From assembly GCA_944383165.1 (NCBI GenBank), contig CALWON010000004.1, forward strand, positions 1 through 64,000: a DNA stretch of 64,000 nt, in the 5' to 3' direction. Position 1 is the stretch's first letter, and each line of letters starts with the position of its first letter. Source of the DNA: an uncultured Oscillospiraceae bacterium (GTDB lineage: Bacteria > Bacillota > Clostridia > Oscillospirales > Oscillospiraceae). A program made the position numbers and the translations under genes. Of the stretch, positions 17,920 through 25,669 are shown in pieces. The notes below the pieces were generated by a model. That model did not search any database. It was given only the letters and a program-made list of their open reading frames with translations, and was not told the DNA's origin.

Positions 17920-17948
17920 TTGTCTGATTTACCGTACTGTGGTATTAT
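17920..17948 (+). promoter_or_regulatory. Candidate promoter of the gct-gcd-hgd operon
   Basis: TTGTCT (17920-17925), a 17-nt spacer and TATTAT (17943-17948) are present. If used, the gctA mRNA has a leader of about 165 nt. The leader carries a short GC-rich foldback near 18027-18050 and two similar TTTTGC-containing segments near 17970 and 17997. Confidence 0.55.
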
Positions 17949-18123
17949 AGCATGGGAAGCGAAGATATGCAAACTTTTTGCTAAGTTCCCAAAAGAAGTT
18001 TTGCAGATGTTGTGCTACACTGACAGGCGATGAGCGGCGTACTCGCTGAGAACAGTGCCGTTACAACAGAAAAAAACAAGAAACCGTACGTCGAAAGACA
18101 AAAGTGTAATGGGGGTTTTTATT

Positions 18124-19221
18124 ATGAACAAAGTGTACACCTTGCACGATGCGGTGGAAAAATTCGTTGAAAATGGAGATTGTATCTCTTTCGGCGGCTT
18201 TACCACCAACCGTAAGCCCTATGCGGCTGTGTTTGAGATTCTCCGTCAGGGTCAGAAGGACTTTACTGTATGGGCTGGTCCTGCTGGTGGTGACTGGGAT
18301 ATGCTCATTGGTGAGAAGCGTGTCAAGGCATATATTAACTGCTACACTGCAAACTCCGGCTATACCAATGTGTCCCGTCGTTTCCGTGCTGCCATTGAGA
18401 AGGGCGAGCTGACTTATGAGGACTACTCTCAGGATGTGCTGATGCTTCAGCTCCATGCCGCTTCCCTTGGTCTGCCCTTCCTGCCTGTGCGTCTGATGCA
18501 GGGTTCTGGTCTGATGAAGTACTGGGGCATTAGCGAGGAGCAGAGAAAAACTCTGGACAAGGTGGACAACCTGAAGTGTGTTGAGATGGAGAACCCCTTT
18601 AATCCTGGTGAGAAGATTGTGGGCGTTCCTGTGCCTAAGCTGGATACCGCAATTATCCATGTGCAGAAGGCAAGCCCCGATGGAACCTGCATCATTGAGG
18701 GTGACGAGTTCCACGATGTAGATATTGCTGTAGCTGCCCGCAAGGTCATTGTCACCTGTGAGGATCTGGTCAGCGATGAGTACATCCGTCAGGACCCCAC
18801 TCTGACCCGTATTTTTGGTCAGTGTGTCAGTGCTGTGGTTCACTGCCCCTATGGTGCATGGCCCTCTCAGTGCTACAACTACTATGACAACGACTCCCAC
18901 AACCTGAAGGAGTATGACAAGGCTTCCAAGTATCTGGATGCTGAGGATGCTAAGGCACAGCTTGCCAAGGCTGCTGACAAGGCTGCTAAGGCTGCCGCTG
19001 CAAAGCCTGAGGATGAGAAGCTGGCAGAGGCTGCTGCAAAGGCAAAGAAGGTGGCAGAGGATGCCGCTGCTGGTGTGGCAATCCCTGAGACCTTTGCGGA
19101 TTACCTGAACAAGTGGGTCTATGAAGTAAAGGATCATGAGGAGCTGCTGGACCGTATCGGTGGTGCTCAGCTCATGCGTCTGAAGAATGAGCCTCACCTG
19201 GGCTATTCCACCAGACACTAA
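18124..19221 (+). CDS. gctA: Glutaconate CoA-transferase, subunit A
   Basis: GctAB moves CoA from acetyl-CoA to (R)-2-hydroxyglutarate in the 2-hydroxyglutarate route of glutamate fermentation. From memory of the Acidaminococcus fermentans enzyme, the sequence matches closely: GGFTTNRKPYAAVFEILRQG, AGGDWDMLIG, YINCYTANSG, NVSRRFR and LMQGSGL. The 365 residues are about 45 longer than that protein (about 320). The excess is a lysine/alanine-rich helical stretch at residues about 272-322, near the C-terminus. ATG 18124 follows ATGGGGG by 8 nt; upstream in-frame starts lack a site. Codon choice is strongly biased (AAG, CTG, GGT), as in highly expressed genes. Confidence 0.95.
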   Translation: MNKVYTLHDAVEKFVENGDCISFGGFTTNRKPYAAVFEILRQGQKDFTVWAGPAGGDWDMLIGEKRVKAYINCYTANSGYTNVSRRFRAAIEKGELTYEDYSQDVLMLQLHAASLGLPFLPVRLMQGSGLMKYWGISEEQRKTLDKVDNLKCVEMENPFNPGEKIVGVPVPKLDTAIIHVQKASPDGTCIIEGDEFHDVDIAVAARKVIVTCEDLVSDEYIRQDPTLTRIFGQCVSAVVHCPYGAWPSQCYNYYDNDSHNLKEYDKASKYLDAEDAKAQLAKAADKAAKAAAAKPEDEKLAEAAAKAKKVAEDAAAGVAIPETFADYLNKWVYEVKDHEELLDRIGGAQLMRLKNEPHLGYSTRH

Positions 19222-19241
19222 GAGTAGGGAGGTACATTGTC

Positions 19242-20045
19242 ATGGCTGATTATACTAAATACACAAAACAAGAAATGCAGGCTTATGCCATTGCAAAGAA
19301 TATCAAAGAGAACCAGATTGTCATTGTTGGTACTGGTCTCCCCCTCATTGGTGCTTCCCTCGCAAAGCGCGTGGTTTGCCCCTCCTGCCATCCCATCGTA
19401 GAGAGCGGTCTGATGGACTGTGATCCTGTTGAGGTGCCCCGTTCTGTAGGTGATAACCGCTTTATGGCTCACTGTGCTGTTCAGTGGCCCAACATCCGCT
19501 TCATTGGCTTTGAGGCAAATGAGTGGTTGCATGATGAGGATCGTCTGATTGCCTTCATCGGTGGTGCTCAGATTGACCCATACGGCAACGTGAACTCCAC
19601 CTGTATCTACGGCAAGGGTGACTATGTAAAGCCACAGACCCGTTTCACAGGTTCCGGTGGTGCAAACGGTATTGCTACTTACTGCAACACCATCATCATG
19701 ATGCAGCACCAGAAACGCCGCTTCATGGACAAGATTGACTACATCACTTCCTGTGGATGGATGGATGGTCCTGGCGGTCGTGAGAAGGTGGGTCTGCCTG
19801 GCAACCGTGGTCCTCAGATGGTAGTAACCGATTTGGGTATCATGAAGTTTGACGAGGAGACCAAGCGCATGTACCTGGCTTATTACTATCCCTTCTCCAG
19901 CCCAGAGATGGTACAGGAGAACACTGGTTTCGAGATTGATGTATCCCGTGCCCAGCTCTTTGAGGGTCCCTCTCCTGAAATTATCCGTATCATCCGTGAG
20001 GAGATTGACCCTGGTCAGGCCTTTATCAAGGTTCCCAAGGAGTAA
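19242..20045 (+). CDS. gctB: Glutaconate CoA-transferase, subunit B
   Basis: This is the catalytic half of the GctA2B2-type transferase (cytosolic). The CoA-thioester-forming glutamate is E54 in IVESGLMDC, the same numbering as in A. fermentans. Other conserved stretches are VGTGLPLIGASLAKR, EVPRSVGDNRFMAHC, FIGGAQIDPYGNVNST and GSGGANGIATYCNT. At 267 residues it is full length. It starts 20 nt after gctA with AGGGAGG upstream, and is followed by a small membrane ORF before gcdA. Confidence 0.96.
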   Translation: MADYTKYTKQEMQAYAIAKNIKENQIVIVGTGLPLIGASLAKRVVCPSCHPIVESGLMDCDPVEVPRSVGDNRFMAHCAVQWPNIRFIGFEANEWLHDEDRLIAFIGGAQIDPYGNVNSTCIYGKGDYVKPQTRFTGSGGANGIATYCNTIIMMQHQKRRFMDKIDYITSCGWMDGPGGREKVGLPGNRGPQMVVTDLGIMKFDEETKRMYLAYYYPFSSPEMVQENTGFEIDVSRAQLFEGPSPEIIRIIREEIDPGQAFIKVPKE

Positions 20046-20052
20046 AAACGAG

Positions 20053-20190
20053 ATGAGAGGTCGAGATGGAATCCTATGGATTTTGCTGCTCCTGCTGCTG
20101 TTGCTGGGTATCTGGTTGAAACCTGTACAGTTGTGTGAGTTTTGGGAGCAGCCATCTCACCTTGCCCAGTCTGTGACTGAATATTTTTGA
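20053..20190 (+). CDS. Small single-pass membrane protein, 45 residues, unknown
   Basis: This short frame is MRGRDGILW followed by a run of eight leucines, GIWLKPVQLC, and an acidic/polar tail ending VTEYF. It predicts one membrane helix (about residues 7-21) with a basic N-terminus inside. The ATG lies 10 nt after AAGGAG (which overlaps the gctB stop). The stop is immediately followed by the GGAGG of gcdA, so spacing fits a translated cistron rather than random sequence. I do not recognise it. It is not OadG/GcdD, since that homologue is encoded at 26104. A small accessory of the membrane decarboxylase is possible but unproven. Confidence 0.6.
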   Translation: MRGRDGILWILLLLLLLLGIWLKPVQLCEFWEQPSHLAQSVTEYF

Positions 20191-20203
20191 GGAGGAATTT
20201 AAA

Positions 20204-21967
20204 TTGGGTAACTATTCCATGCCCCGTTATTTTCAGAATATGCCCGTAGTTGGAAAGCCCGTTCGTCCCAATCCTGAGAACGTGGCTGAGCTGAAGGCGA
20301 TTGAAGAAGAAATTCACAATAAAGTTGTGGATGCACTTGCCAACGGCAAGAAGGATGAGGATATGAATGCAAAGGGTCAGTTGACCGCAATGCAGCGTAT
20401 TTCTCTGCTGGTGGACGCTGGTACTTGGTGCCCCCTCAACAGCCTCTACAATCCAGAGGATAATAAGACTGGCACAACCTCTATTGTAAAGGGGTTGGGG
20501 CGTGTCAATGGCAAGTGGTGTGTTATCATTGCTTCCGATAACAAGAAGCACGCTGGTACTTGGGTGCCTGGTCAGGCGGATAACCTACTGCGCGGCAGTG
20601 ACACTGCAAAGCGTCTGCGCATCCCCCTGATTTACCTGTTGGAGTGTGCCGGCGTTGAGCTGGACCAGCAGGAGAAGGTATATCCCAACCGCCGTGGTGG
20701 TGGTACTCCCTTCTACCGCAATTCTGAGCTGAACCAGATGGGCATCCCTGTGATTGTTGGCATCCATGGTACCAACCCCGCTGGTGGTGGCTATCACTCC
20801 ATCAGCCCAACCATCCTGCTGGCTCATGAGAAGGCCAACATGGCCGTGGGCGGCGCTGGTATTGTCGGCGGCATGAACCCCAAGCCCCATGTGGATATGG
20901 AAGCTGCCCTGGCTCAGATTGAGGCTACCAAGGGGCTGCGTGCCGATCCTCCCGGATCTGTAGCCATCCACTATGGTCAGACAGGCTTCTTCCGTGAAGT
21001 GTACACTGAGCAGGAGGGTGTGATTGCAGCCATCAAGAAGTATGTGGACATGCTGCCCTCCTTTGACCTGGAGTTCTTCCGTGTGGATACTCCCCAGTCT
21101 CCTGCAATGTCTGATGCAGAGCTGTATGATTTGGTTCTGAATAACAAGAACCGCCCCTATGATATGTACTCTGTACTGGGTCGTCTCTTTGATGGCAGCC
21201 AGTTTAGGGAGTATAAAAAGGGCTACGGTCCTGAGATGATTACTGGTCTTGCCAAGCTGGATGGTCTGTTGGTGGGCGTGGTTGCCAACCAGCAGGGCGT
21301 ATTCCCCAACTATCCTGAGTATAAGATGGAGAAGTATGGTCAGTCTATGGGTGCTGGCGGCAAGCTGTATCGCCAAGGTCTCATTAAGATGAATGAGTTT
21401 GTGACCTTGTGTGCCCGTGACCGTATCCCAATGGTGTGGATTCAGGATACCACTGGTATTGACGTGGGTGACGATGCTGAAGTGGCTGAGCTGCTGGGTC
21501 TGGGGCAGTCCCTCATCTACTCCATCCAGAGCAGTGGTCTGCCCATGATGGAAATCACACTGCGCCGTGGTACTGCTGCCGCTCACTATGTGCTGGGTGG
21601 TCCTCAGGGCAATGACAACAACGCATTCTCTCTGGGCACTGCTGCTACTGAGATTAACGTTATGAATGGTAAGACTGCTGCCAACGCCATGTACACCGGA
21701 CGCCTTGCAAAGGACCAGAAGGCTGGCAAGGACTTGCAGCCCACCATCGACAAGATGAATGCGCTGATTGACGACTATGATGTGAAGTCCAAGCCTTTCT
21801 TCTGTGCAAAGGCTGGCTTTGTAGATGAGATTGTGGATCTGCCCATGATGCGTAACTATCTGGTGGCTTTTGCTGATTCCTGTTATCAGAATCCTGAGTC
21901 CATCTGCCCCTTCCATCAGATGATTCTCCCCCGTGCCATTCGGGAGTTTGAGACATTTAAGAAGTAA
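20204..21967 (+). CDS. gcdA: Glutaconyl-CoA decarboxylase, alpha (carboxyltransferase) subunit
   Basis: GcdA transfers the delta-carboxylate of glutaconyl-CoA to protein-bound biotin, releasing crotonyl-CoA. The 587-residue protein has both crotonase-like halves of acyl-CoA carboxyltransferases: KGLGRVNGKWCVIIASDNKK, the YPNRRGGGTPFYRN, NPAGGGYHSISPT and GGAGIVGGMNPK segments, then VTLCARDRIPMVWIQDTTGIDVGDDAE and AAAHYVLGGPQGND. The start is TTG at 20204, 8 nt after GGAGG; the first ATG (20219) is too far away. It matches A. fermentans GcdA almost end to end. Confidence 0.96.
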   Translation: MGNYSMPRYFQNMPVVGKPVRPNPENVAELKAIEEEIHNKVVDALANGKKDEDMNAKGQLTAMQRISLLVDAGTWCPLNSLYNPEDNKTGTTSIVKGLGRVNGKWCVIIASDNKKHAGTWVPGQADNLLRGSDTAKRLRIPLIYLLECAGVELDQQEKVYPNRRGGGTPFYRNSELNQMGIPVIVGIHGTNPAGGGYHSISPTILLAHEKANMAVGGAGIVGGMNPKPHVDMEAALAQIEATKGLRADPPGSVAIHYGQTGFFREVYTEQEGVIAAIKKYVDMLPSFDLEFFRVDTPQSPAMSDAELYDLVLNNKNRPYDMYSVLGRLFDGSQFREYKKGYGPEMITGLAKLDGLLVGVVANQQGVFPNYPEYKMEKYGQSMGAGGKLYRQGLIKMNEFVTLCARDRIPMVWIQDTTGIDVGDDAEVAELLGLGQSLIYSIQSSGLPMMEITLRRGTAAAHYVLGGPQGNDNNAFSLGTAATEINVMNGKTAANAMYTGRLAKDQKAGKDLQPTIDKMNALIDDYDVKSKPFFCAKAGFVDEIVDLPMMRNYLVAFADSCYQNPESICPFHQMILPRAIREFETFKK

Positions 21968-21975
21968 TGTTACAT

Positions 21976-22006
21976 CTGGGTGCGGGGAAATCTTCCACGC
22001 ACCCAG
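21976..22006 (+). promoter_or_regulatory. Intercistronic hairpin between gcdA and hgdC
   Basis: CTGGGTGCG (21976-21984) and CGCACCCAG (21998-22006) form a perfect 9-bp GC-rich stem with a 13-nt loop, 9 nt after the gcdA stop, in a 120-nt gap. No U-run follows, so partial attenuation or mRNA 3'-end protection is more likely than full termination. Confidence 0.6.
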
Positions 22007-22087
22007 AATGGTAAACATGACAGCGCAGAGTGTTTTGGAGTATGCGCCAGGACCTTGTGCAAATTTAACTGTGGAGAAGCAGAATGT

Positions 22088-22879
22088 ATGAGTATTTATA
22101 CCTTAGGAATTGATATTGGTTCTACTGCATCTAAGTGTGTCATGCTTGCGGATGGCAAAGAGATTGTCAGTAAGTCTTTGATTTCAGTAGGTGCAGGGAC
22201 CAGCGGACCTCAGCGTGCCATTGCTGAGGTATTGGAAAAGGCAAATATGTCAAAAGAGGACATGGCATATGTGCTGGCAACAGGGTATGGTCGTAATTCC
22301 CTGGAGGAAATCGCAGACCACCAGATGAGCGAGTTGAGTTGCCATGCAAAGGGAGCCAGCTTCCTCTTTCCAGATGTCCACACAGTCATTGACATCGGCG
22401 GGCAGGACGTGAAGGTCCTGCAAATTGAAAATGGTGTTATGACCAATTTTGTTATGAATGACAAATGTGCCGCTGGTACAGGTCGTTTTCTGGATGTAAT
22501 GGCCCGTGTGCTGGAAGTGAAAGTGGATGACCTTGGCATGTTGGGTGCAAAATCTACCAAGCGTGTGGCAATCAGCTCCACCTGTACTGTGTTTGCAGAA
22601 AGTGAGGTTATCAGCCAGCTGGCCCAGGACACAGATAAGTGTGATATCATCAATGGGATTCACCATTCTGTGGCTGCCCGTGTGGCTGGTCTTGCTCACC
22701 GTGTTGGAGTAAAAGATTTGGTGGTCATGACCGGCGGTGTGGCACAGAATGCCGGTGTGGTGGGTGCCTTACAGGAGGAACTGGGACACACCATCCATAC
22801 TTCACCGCTGACCCAGTATAATGGTGCTTTGGGTGCCGCTCTGTTCGCCTATCAGAGATATTTGAAAGAACAAAAGTAA
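22088..22879 (+). CDS. hgdC: 2-hydroxyglutaryl-CoA dehydratase activator (component A)
   Basis: HgdC is the homodimeric [4Fe-4S] ATPase that injects one electron into the dehydratase, enabling ketyl-radical chemistry. The 263-residue ASKHA-fold protein has [25 protein letters not shown] and [12 protein letters not shown]. The cluster-bridging cysteines C127 (NDKCAAGTG) and C166 ([11 protein letters not shown]) sit at the A. fermentans positions. ATG 22088 has GGAGAAG 8-9 nt upstream; the longer frame from 21980 runs through the intercistronic hairpin and is not credible. Confidence 0.96.
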   Translation: MSIYTLGIDIGSTASKCVMLADGKEIVSKSLISVGAGTSGPQRAIAEVLEKANMSKEDMAYVLATGYGRNSLEEIADHQMSELSCHAKGASFLFPDVHTVIDIGGQDVKVLQIENGVMTNFVMNDKCAAGTGRFLDVMARVLEVKVDDLGMLGAKSTKRVAISSTCTVFAESEVISQLAQDTDKCDIINGIHHSVAARVAGLAHRVGVKDLVVMTGGVAQNAGVVGALQEELGHTIHTSPLTQYNGALGAALFAYQRYLKEQK

Positions 22880-22915
22880 TCCGTTTGATATAACTAAAGT
22901 AGGGAGGAAATTCCA

Positions 22916-24364
22916 ATGGCAAAAACAGTAAGTCCTGGCGTTCTTGCACTGCGCAAGGTCGTTGAGGATGTGTATGCAGATGCCCGTACTGCCAAGGCTG
23001 AGGGCAAGCTGGTTGGTTGGTCTAGCTCCAAGTTCCCCTGTGAACTGGCTGAGGCTTTCGATCTGAACGTGATGTACCCTGAAAATCAGGCCGCTGGTAT
23101 CGCTGCCAACCGTGACGGTGAGATTATGTGTAAGGCTGCTGAGGATCTGGGCTTTGATAACGATATCTGTGGTTATGCCCGTATCAGCCTTGCCTATGCA
23201 GCTGGCAAGCGTGCATCCCGCAAGCTGGATCTGGAAACTGGTGAGTATGTGATCGACCCCACCAGCGGAAAGCCTTTGAAGGATGAAAACGGCAATGTGG
23301 TCATTGACCCTGAGACTGGTAAGCCCAAGAAGGACCCCAAGACCATGCAGCCCTATACTGTGATTGATGACATTCACGAGATTGAGGCTCTGCCTGAAGG
23401 TCGTGAAAAGGAGCTGCGTAAGGCTGCTATTAAGCCTTATCGTCAGATGCAGATGCCCCAGCCTGACTTTGTGCTGTGCTGCAACAACATCTGTAACTGT
23501 ATGACCAAGTGGTACGAGAATATTGCCCGTATGTGCAATATTCCACTGATCATGATTGATATTCCTTACAACAATACAGTGGAAGTGGCAGATACCAACG
23601 TAGCCTACATCCGCAGCCAGTTTGATGCTGCCATCAAGCAGTTGGAGGAACTGACCGGCAAGAAGTTCGACGAGAAGAAGTTTGAGCATGCCTGTGCCAA
23701 CGCAAACCGCACTGCTCAGAACTGGCTGAAGGTCTGCGACTACTTGCAGTATAAGCCCGCACCCATGAGCGGATTTGACCTGTTCAACCACATGGCTGAC
23801 GTGGTGACTGCCCGTGGCAAGACAGAGGCTGCTGATGCCTTTGAACTGCTGGAGCAGGATTTGGAGGAGAATATCAAGAATGGCACCAGCACACTGCCTT
23901 TCCCTGAGCAGTACCGTGTCATGTTTGAAGGTATTCCCTGCTGGCCCAAGCTGCCCAACCTCTTTAAGCCTCTGAAGGAGAATGGTGTCAACGTCACCGC
24001 TGTTGTATATGCGCCTGCTTTTGGTTTTGTGTACAACAACATGGATGAGATGGTGCGCGCCTACTGTAAGGCTCCTAACTCTGTGTGTATTGAGCAGGGT
24101 GTTGACTGGCGTGAGGGCATTTGTAAGGCAAACAAGGTGGACGGTGTACTGGTTCACTACAACCGTTCCTGTAAGCCTTGGTCTGGCTACATGGCAGAGA
24201 TGCAGCGTCGCTTCACTGCTGATTTGGGCATTCCCTGCGCTGGCTTTGATGGTGACCAGGCTGACCCCCGTAACTTCAATGAGGCCCAGTATATGACCCG
24301 TGTACAGGGCTTGGTAGAGGCTATGGAAGCAAATAAAACACTGAAGGAGGGGGAAGACAAATGA
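22916..24364 (+). CDS. hgdA: (R)-2-hydroxyglutaryl-CoA dehydratase, alpha subunit
   Basis: HgdAB (component D) removes water from 2-hydroxyglutaryl-CoA to give glutaconyl-CoA by a radical mechanism. This 482-residue subunit carries VGWSSSKFPCELAEAF, YPENQAAGIAANRDGE, DFVLCCNNICNCMTKWYE (cluster and substrate cysteines), WLKVCDYLQYKPAP, MFEGIPCWPKLPNL and VHYNRSCKPWSGYM. A lysine-rich, variable stretch at about 90-150 corresponds to a similar insert in A. fermentans HgdA. The GGGAGGAAATTCC leader gives a strong ribosome-binding site. It overlaps hgdB by 4 nt. Confidence 0.96.
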   Translation: MAKTVSPGVLALRKVVEDVYADARTAKAEGKLVGWSSSKFPCELAEAFDLNVMYPENQAAGIAANRDGEIMCKAAEDLGFDNDICGYARISLAYAAGKRASRKLDLETGEYVIDPTSGKPLKDENGNVVIDPETGKPKKDPKTMQPYTVIDDIHEIEALPEGREKELRKAAIKPYRQMQMPQPDFVLCCNNICNCMTKWYENIARMCNIPLIMIDIPYNNTVEVADTNVAYIRSQFDAAIKQLEELTGKKFDEKKFEHACANANRTAQNWLKVCDYLQYKPAPMSGFDLFNHMADVVTARGKTEAADAFELLEQDLEENIKNGTSTLPFPEQYRVMFEGIPCWPKLPNLFKPLKENGVNVTAVVYAPAFGFVYNNMDEMVRAYCKAPNSVCIEQGVDWREGICKANKVDGVLVHYNRSCKPWSGYMAEMQRRFTADLGIPCAGFDGDQADPRNFNEAQYMTRVQGLVEAMEANKTLKEGEDK

Positions 24365-25497
24365 GCACCGAAATCCTGTTAAATGAGTTTAAAGAAGTTT
24401 CTGAGCACCCCTATAAGGTTCTCTCCCAGTATAAGCAGGAGGGCAAAAAGGTCATTGGCGTTTTGCCCTACTTTGCCCCTGTAGAACTGGTTGTGGCTGC
24501 TGGCATGGTACCTATGGGTATTTGGGGCAGCAACAATAAGACCATTGCTCTGGCAAAAGAATATTGTGCCACTTTCTATTGCACCATTGCCCAGCTGGCT
24601 TTGGAAATGCTGCTGGATGGCACCATGGACCAGTTGGACGGCATTATCACTCCCACCATCTGTGATACCCTGCGTCCCATGAGCCAGAATATCCGTGTGG
24701 CTATGAGTGAGAAGCTGCCCTGCATCTTCCTGGCACATCCCCAGTACCGTAAGCCTGCATTTGGTCTCCAGTTTACAGTTGACCAGTATACCCATGTGAA
24801 GAAGGAGCTGGAGAAGATTTCCGGCACTGCAATCACAGATGAGGCTCTGCGTGAGGCAATTAAGGTAATGAACCGCAGCCGTGCTGCTCGTCGTGCGTTT
24901 GTCAAGCTGGCAAGCGACCACTGTGATGTGATTACCGCTGTGAAGCGTTCTGCTGTGCTGCGTGCTGCATGGTTTATGGAGCCTGCTGTATTTGCCGAGA
25001 AGCTGGAGGCTCTGAATGCTGAGCTGGCTCAGCTGCCTGTGGCTGACTGGAAGGGTAAGAAGATTGTGACTTCTGGTATTATCTGCGACAACCCCAAGCT
25101 GCTTCAGATTTTTGACGACAATCAGATTGCCATTGCTGCCGACGATGTGGCTCAGGAGAGCCGTTCCTTCCGTGTGGATGCCAGCGAGGAGGGCGATCCT
25201 ATGATGGCTCTGGCTCAGCAGTTTGCTGACCAGGATTATGAGATTCTCCTGTATGATGAGCATTCCAACCAGAACCGCCGTGGTGAGTTTGTAGCCAACC
25301 TGGTGAAGAAATCTGGTGCACAGGGTCTGGTACTCTTTATGCAGCAGTTCTGTGACCCAGAGGAGATGGAGTATCCCTACCTGAAGAAGGCTCTGGATGA
25401 GGCCGGTGTACCACACATCAAGTTGGGTGTGGACCAGCAGATGCGTGATTTTGGTCAGGCAAACACTGCAATTCAGGCATTTGCTGAAGTTCTGTAA
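24361..25497 (+). CDS. hgdB: (R)-2-hydroxyglutaryl-CoA dehydratase, beta subunit
   Basis: This is the second subunit of component D, with its own [4Fe-4S] cluster. The 378 residues show KKVIGVLPYFAPVELVVAAG, KEYCATFYCTIAQLALE, ITPTICDTLRPMSQN, SGIICDNPKLLQIF and the C-terminal QQFCDPEEMEYPYLKKALDEAG typical of HgdB/FldC-type subunits. The ATG overlaps the hgdA TGA (ATGA), ensuring 1:1 synthesis. This is the last gene of the first transcription unit; a new promoter follows at 25539. Confidence 0.96.
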   Translation: MSTEILLNEFKEVSEHPYKVLSQYKQEGKKVIGVLPYFAPVELVVAAGMVPMGIWGSNNKTIALAKEYCATFYCTIAQLALEMLLDGTMDQLDGIITPTICDTLRPMSQNIRVAMSEKLPCIFLAHPQYRKPAFGLQFTVDQYTHVKKELEKISGTAITDEALREAIKVMNRSRAARRAFVKLASDHCDVITAVKRSAVLRAAWFMEPAVFAEKLEALNAELAQLPVADWKGKKIVTSGIICDNPKLLQIFDDNQIAIAADDVAQESRSFRVDASEEGDPMMALAQQFADQDYEILLYDEHSNQNRRGEFVANLVKKSGAQGLVLFMQQFCDPEEMEYPYLKKALDEAGVPHIKLGVDQQMRDFGQANTAIQAFAEVL

Positions 25498-25538
25498 AGA
25501 AAGATGTTTGAATTTCGTAAAATTTTGACATAAAATTC

Positions 25539-25568
25539 TTGACAGATATCTTGCAAAAATGGTACAAT
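25539..25568 (+). promoter_or_regulatory. Promoter for the gcdC-gcdD-gcdB unit
   Basis: A consensus TTGACA (25539-25544), an 18-nt spacer and TACAAT (25563-25568) follow hgdB by 41 nt. A second TTGACA at 25525-25530 has no matching -10. Confidence 0.75.
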
Positions 25569-25581
25569 GACTGCGATTTAA

Positions 25582-25613
25582 CCCCCGTCTGCAAGTTTCC
25601 TTTCAGACGGGGG
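25582..25613 (+). promoter_or_regulatory. Leader hairpin of the gcdC transcript
   Basis: CCCCCGTCTG and CAGACGGGGG form a perfect 10-bp stem with a 12-nt loop, starting a few bases after the predicted transcription start. There is no U tract. A 5'-terminal stabilising hairpin fits best; a terminator of hgdB is the alternative. Confidence 0.6.
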
Positions 25614-25669
25614 AACTGATACCAGGGGAAATTATGGTATCAATCAACTTGAAAAGGGGTAAACAAACT

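Noticed and set aside
18061-19218. Open frame of 385 codons on the minus strand opposite gctA
   Set aside because: It mirrors gctA, has no ribosome-binding site or family resemblance, and is explained by the strong codon bias of the sense gene.
20585-22018. Open frame of 477 codons on the minus strand opposite gcdA, and similar ones opposite hgdA, hgdB and gcdB (22802-24157, 24379-25416, 26086-27024)
   Set aside because: These are antisense shadows of highly biased genes; compositions are rich in Leu, His and Ile with no domain logic.
25582-25613. Hairpin as terminator of hgdB
   Set aside because: It lies downstream of a strong promoter and has no U tract; a leader hairpin of the next transcript fits better, although a terminator role is not excluded.
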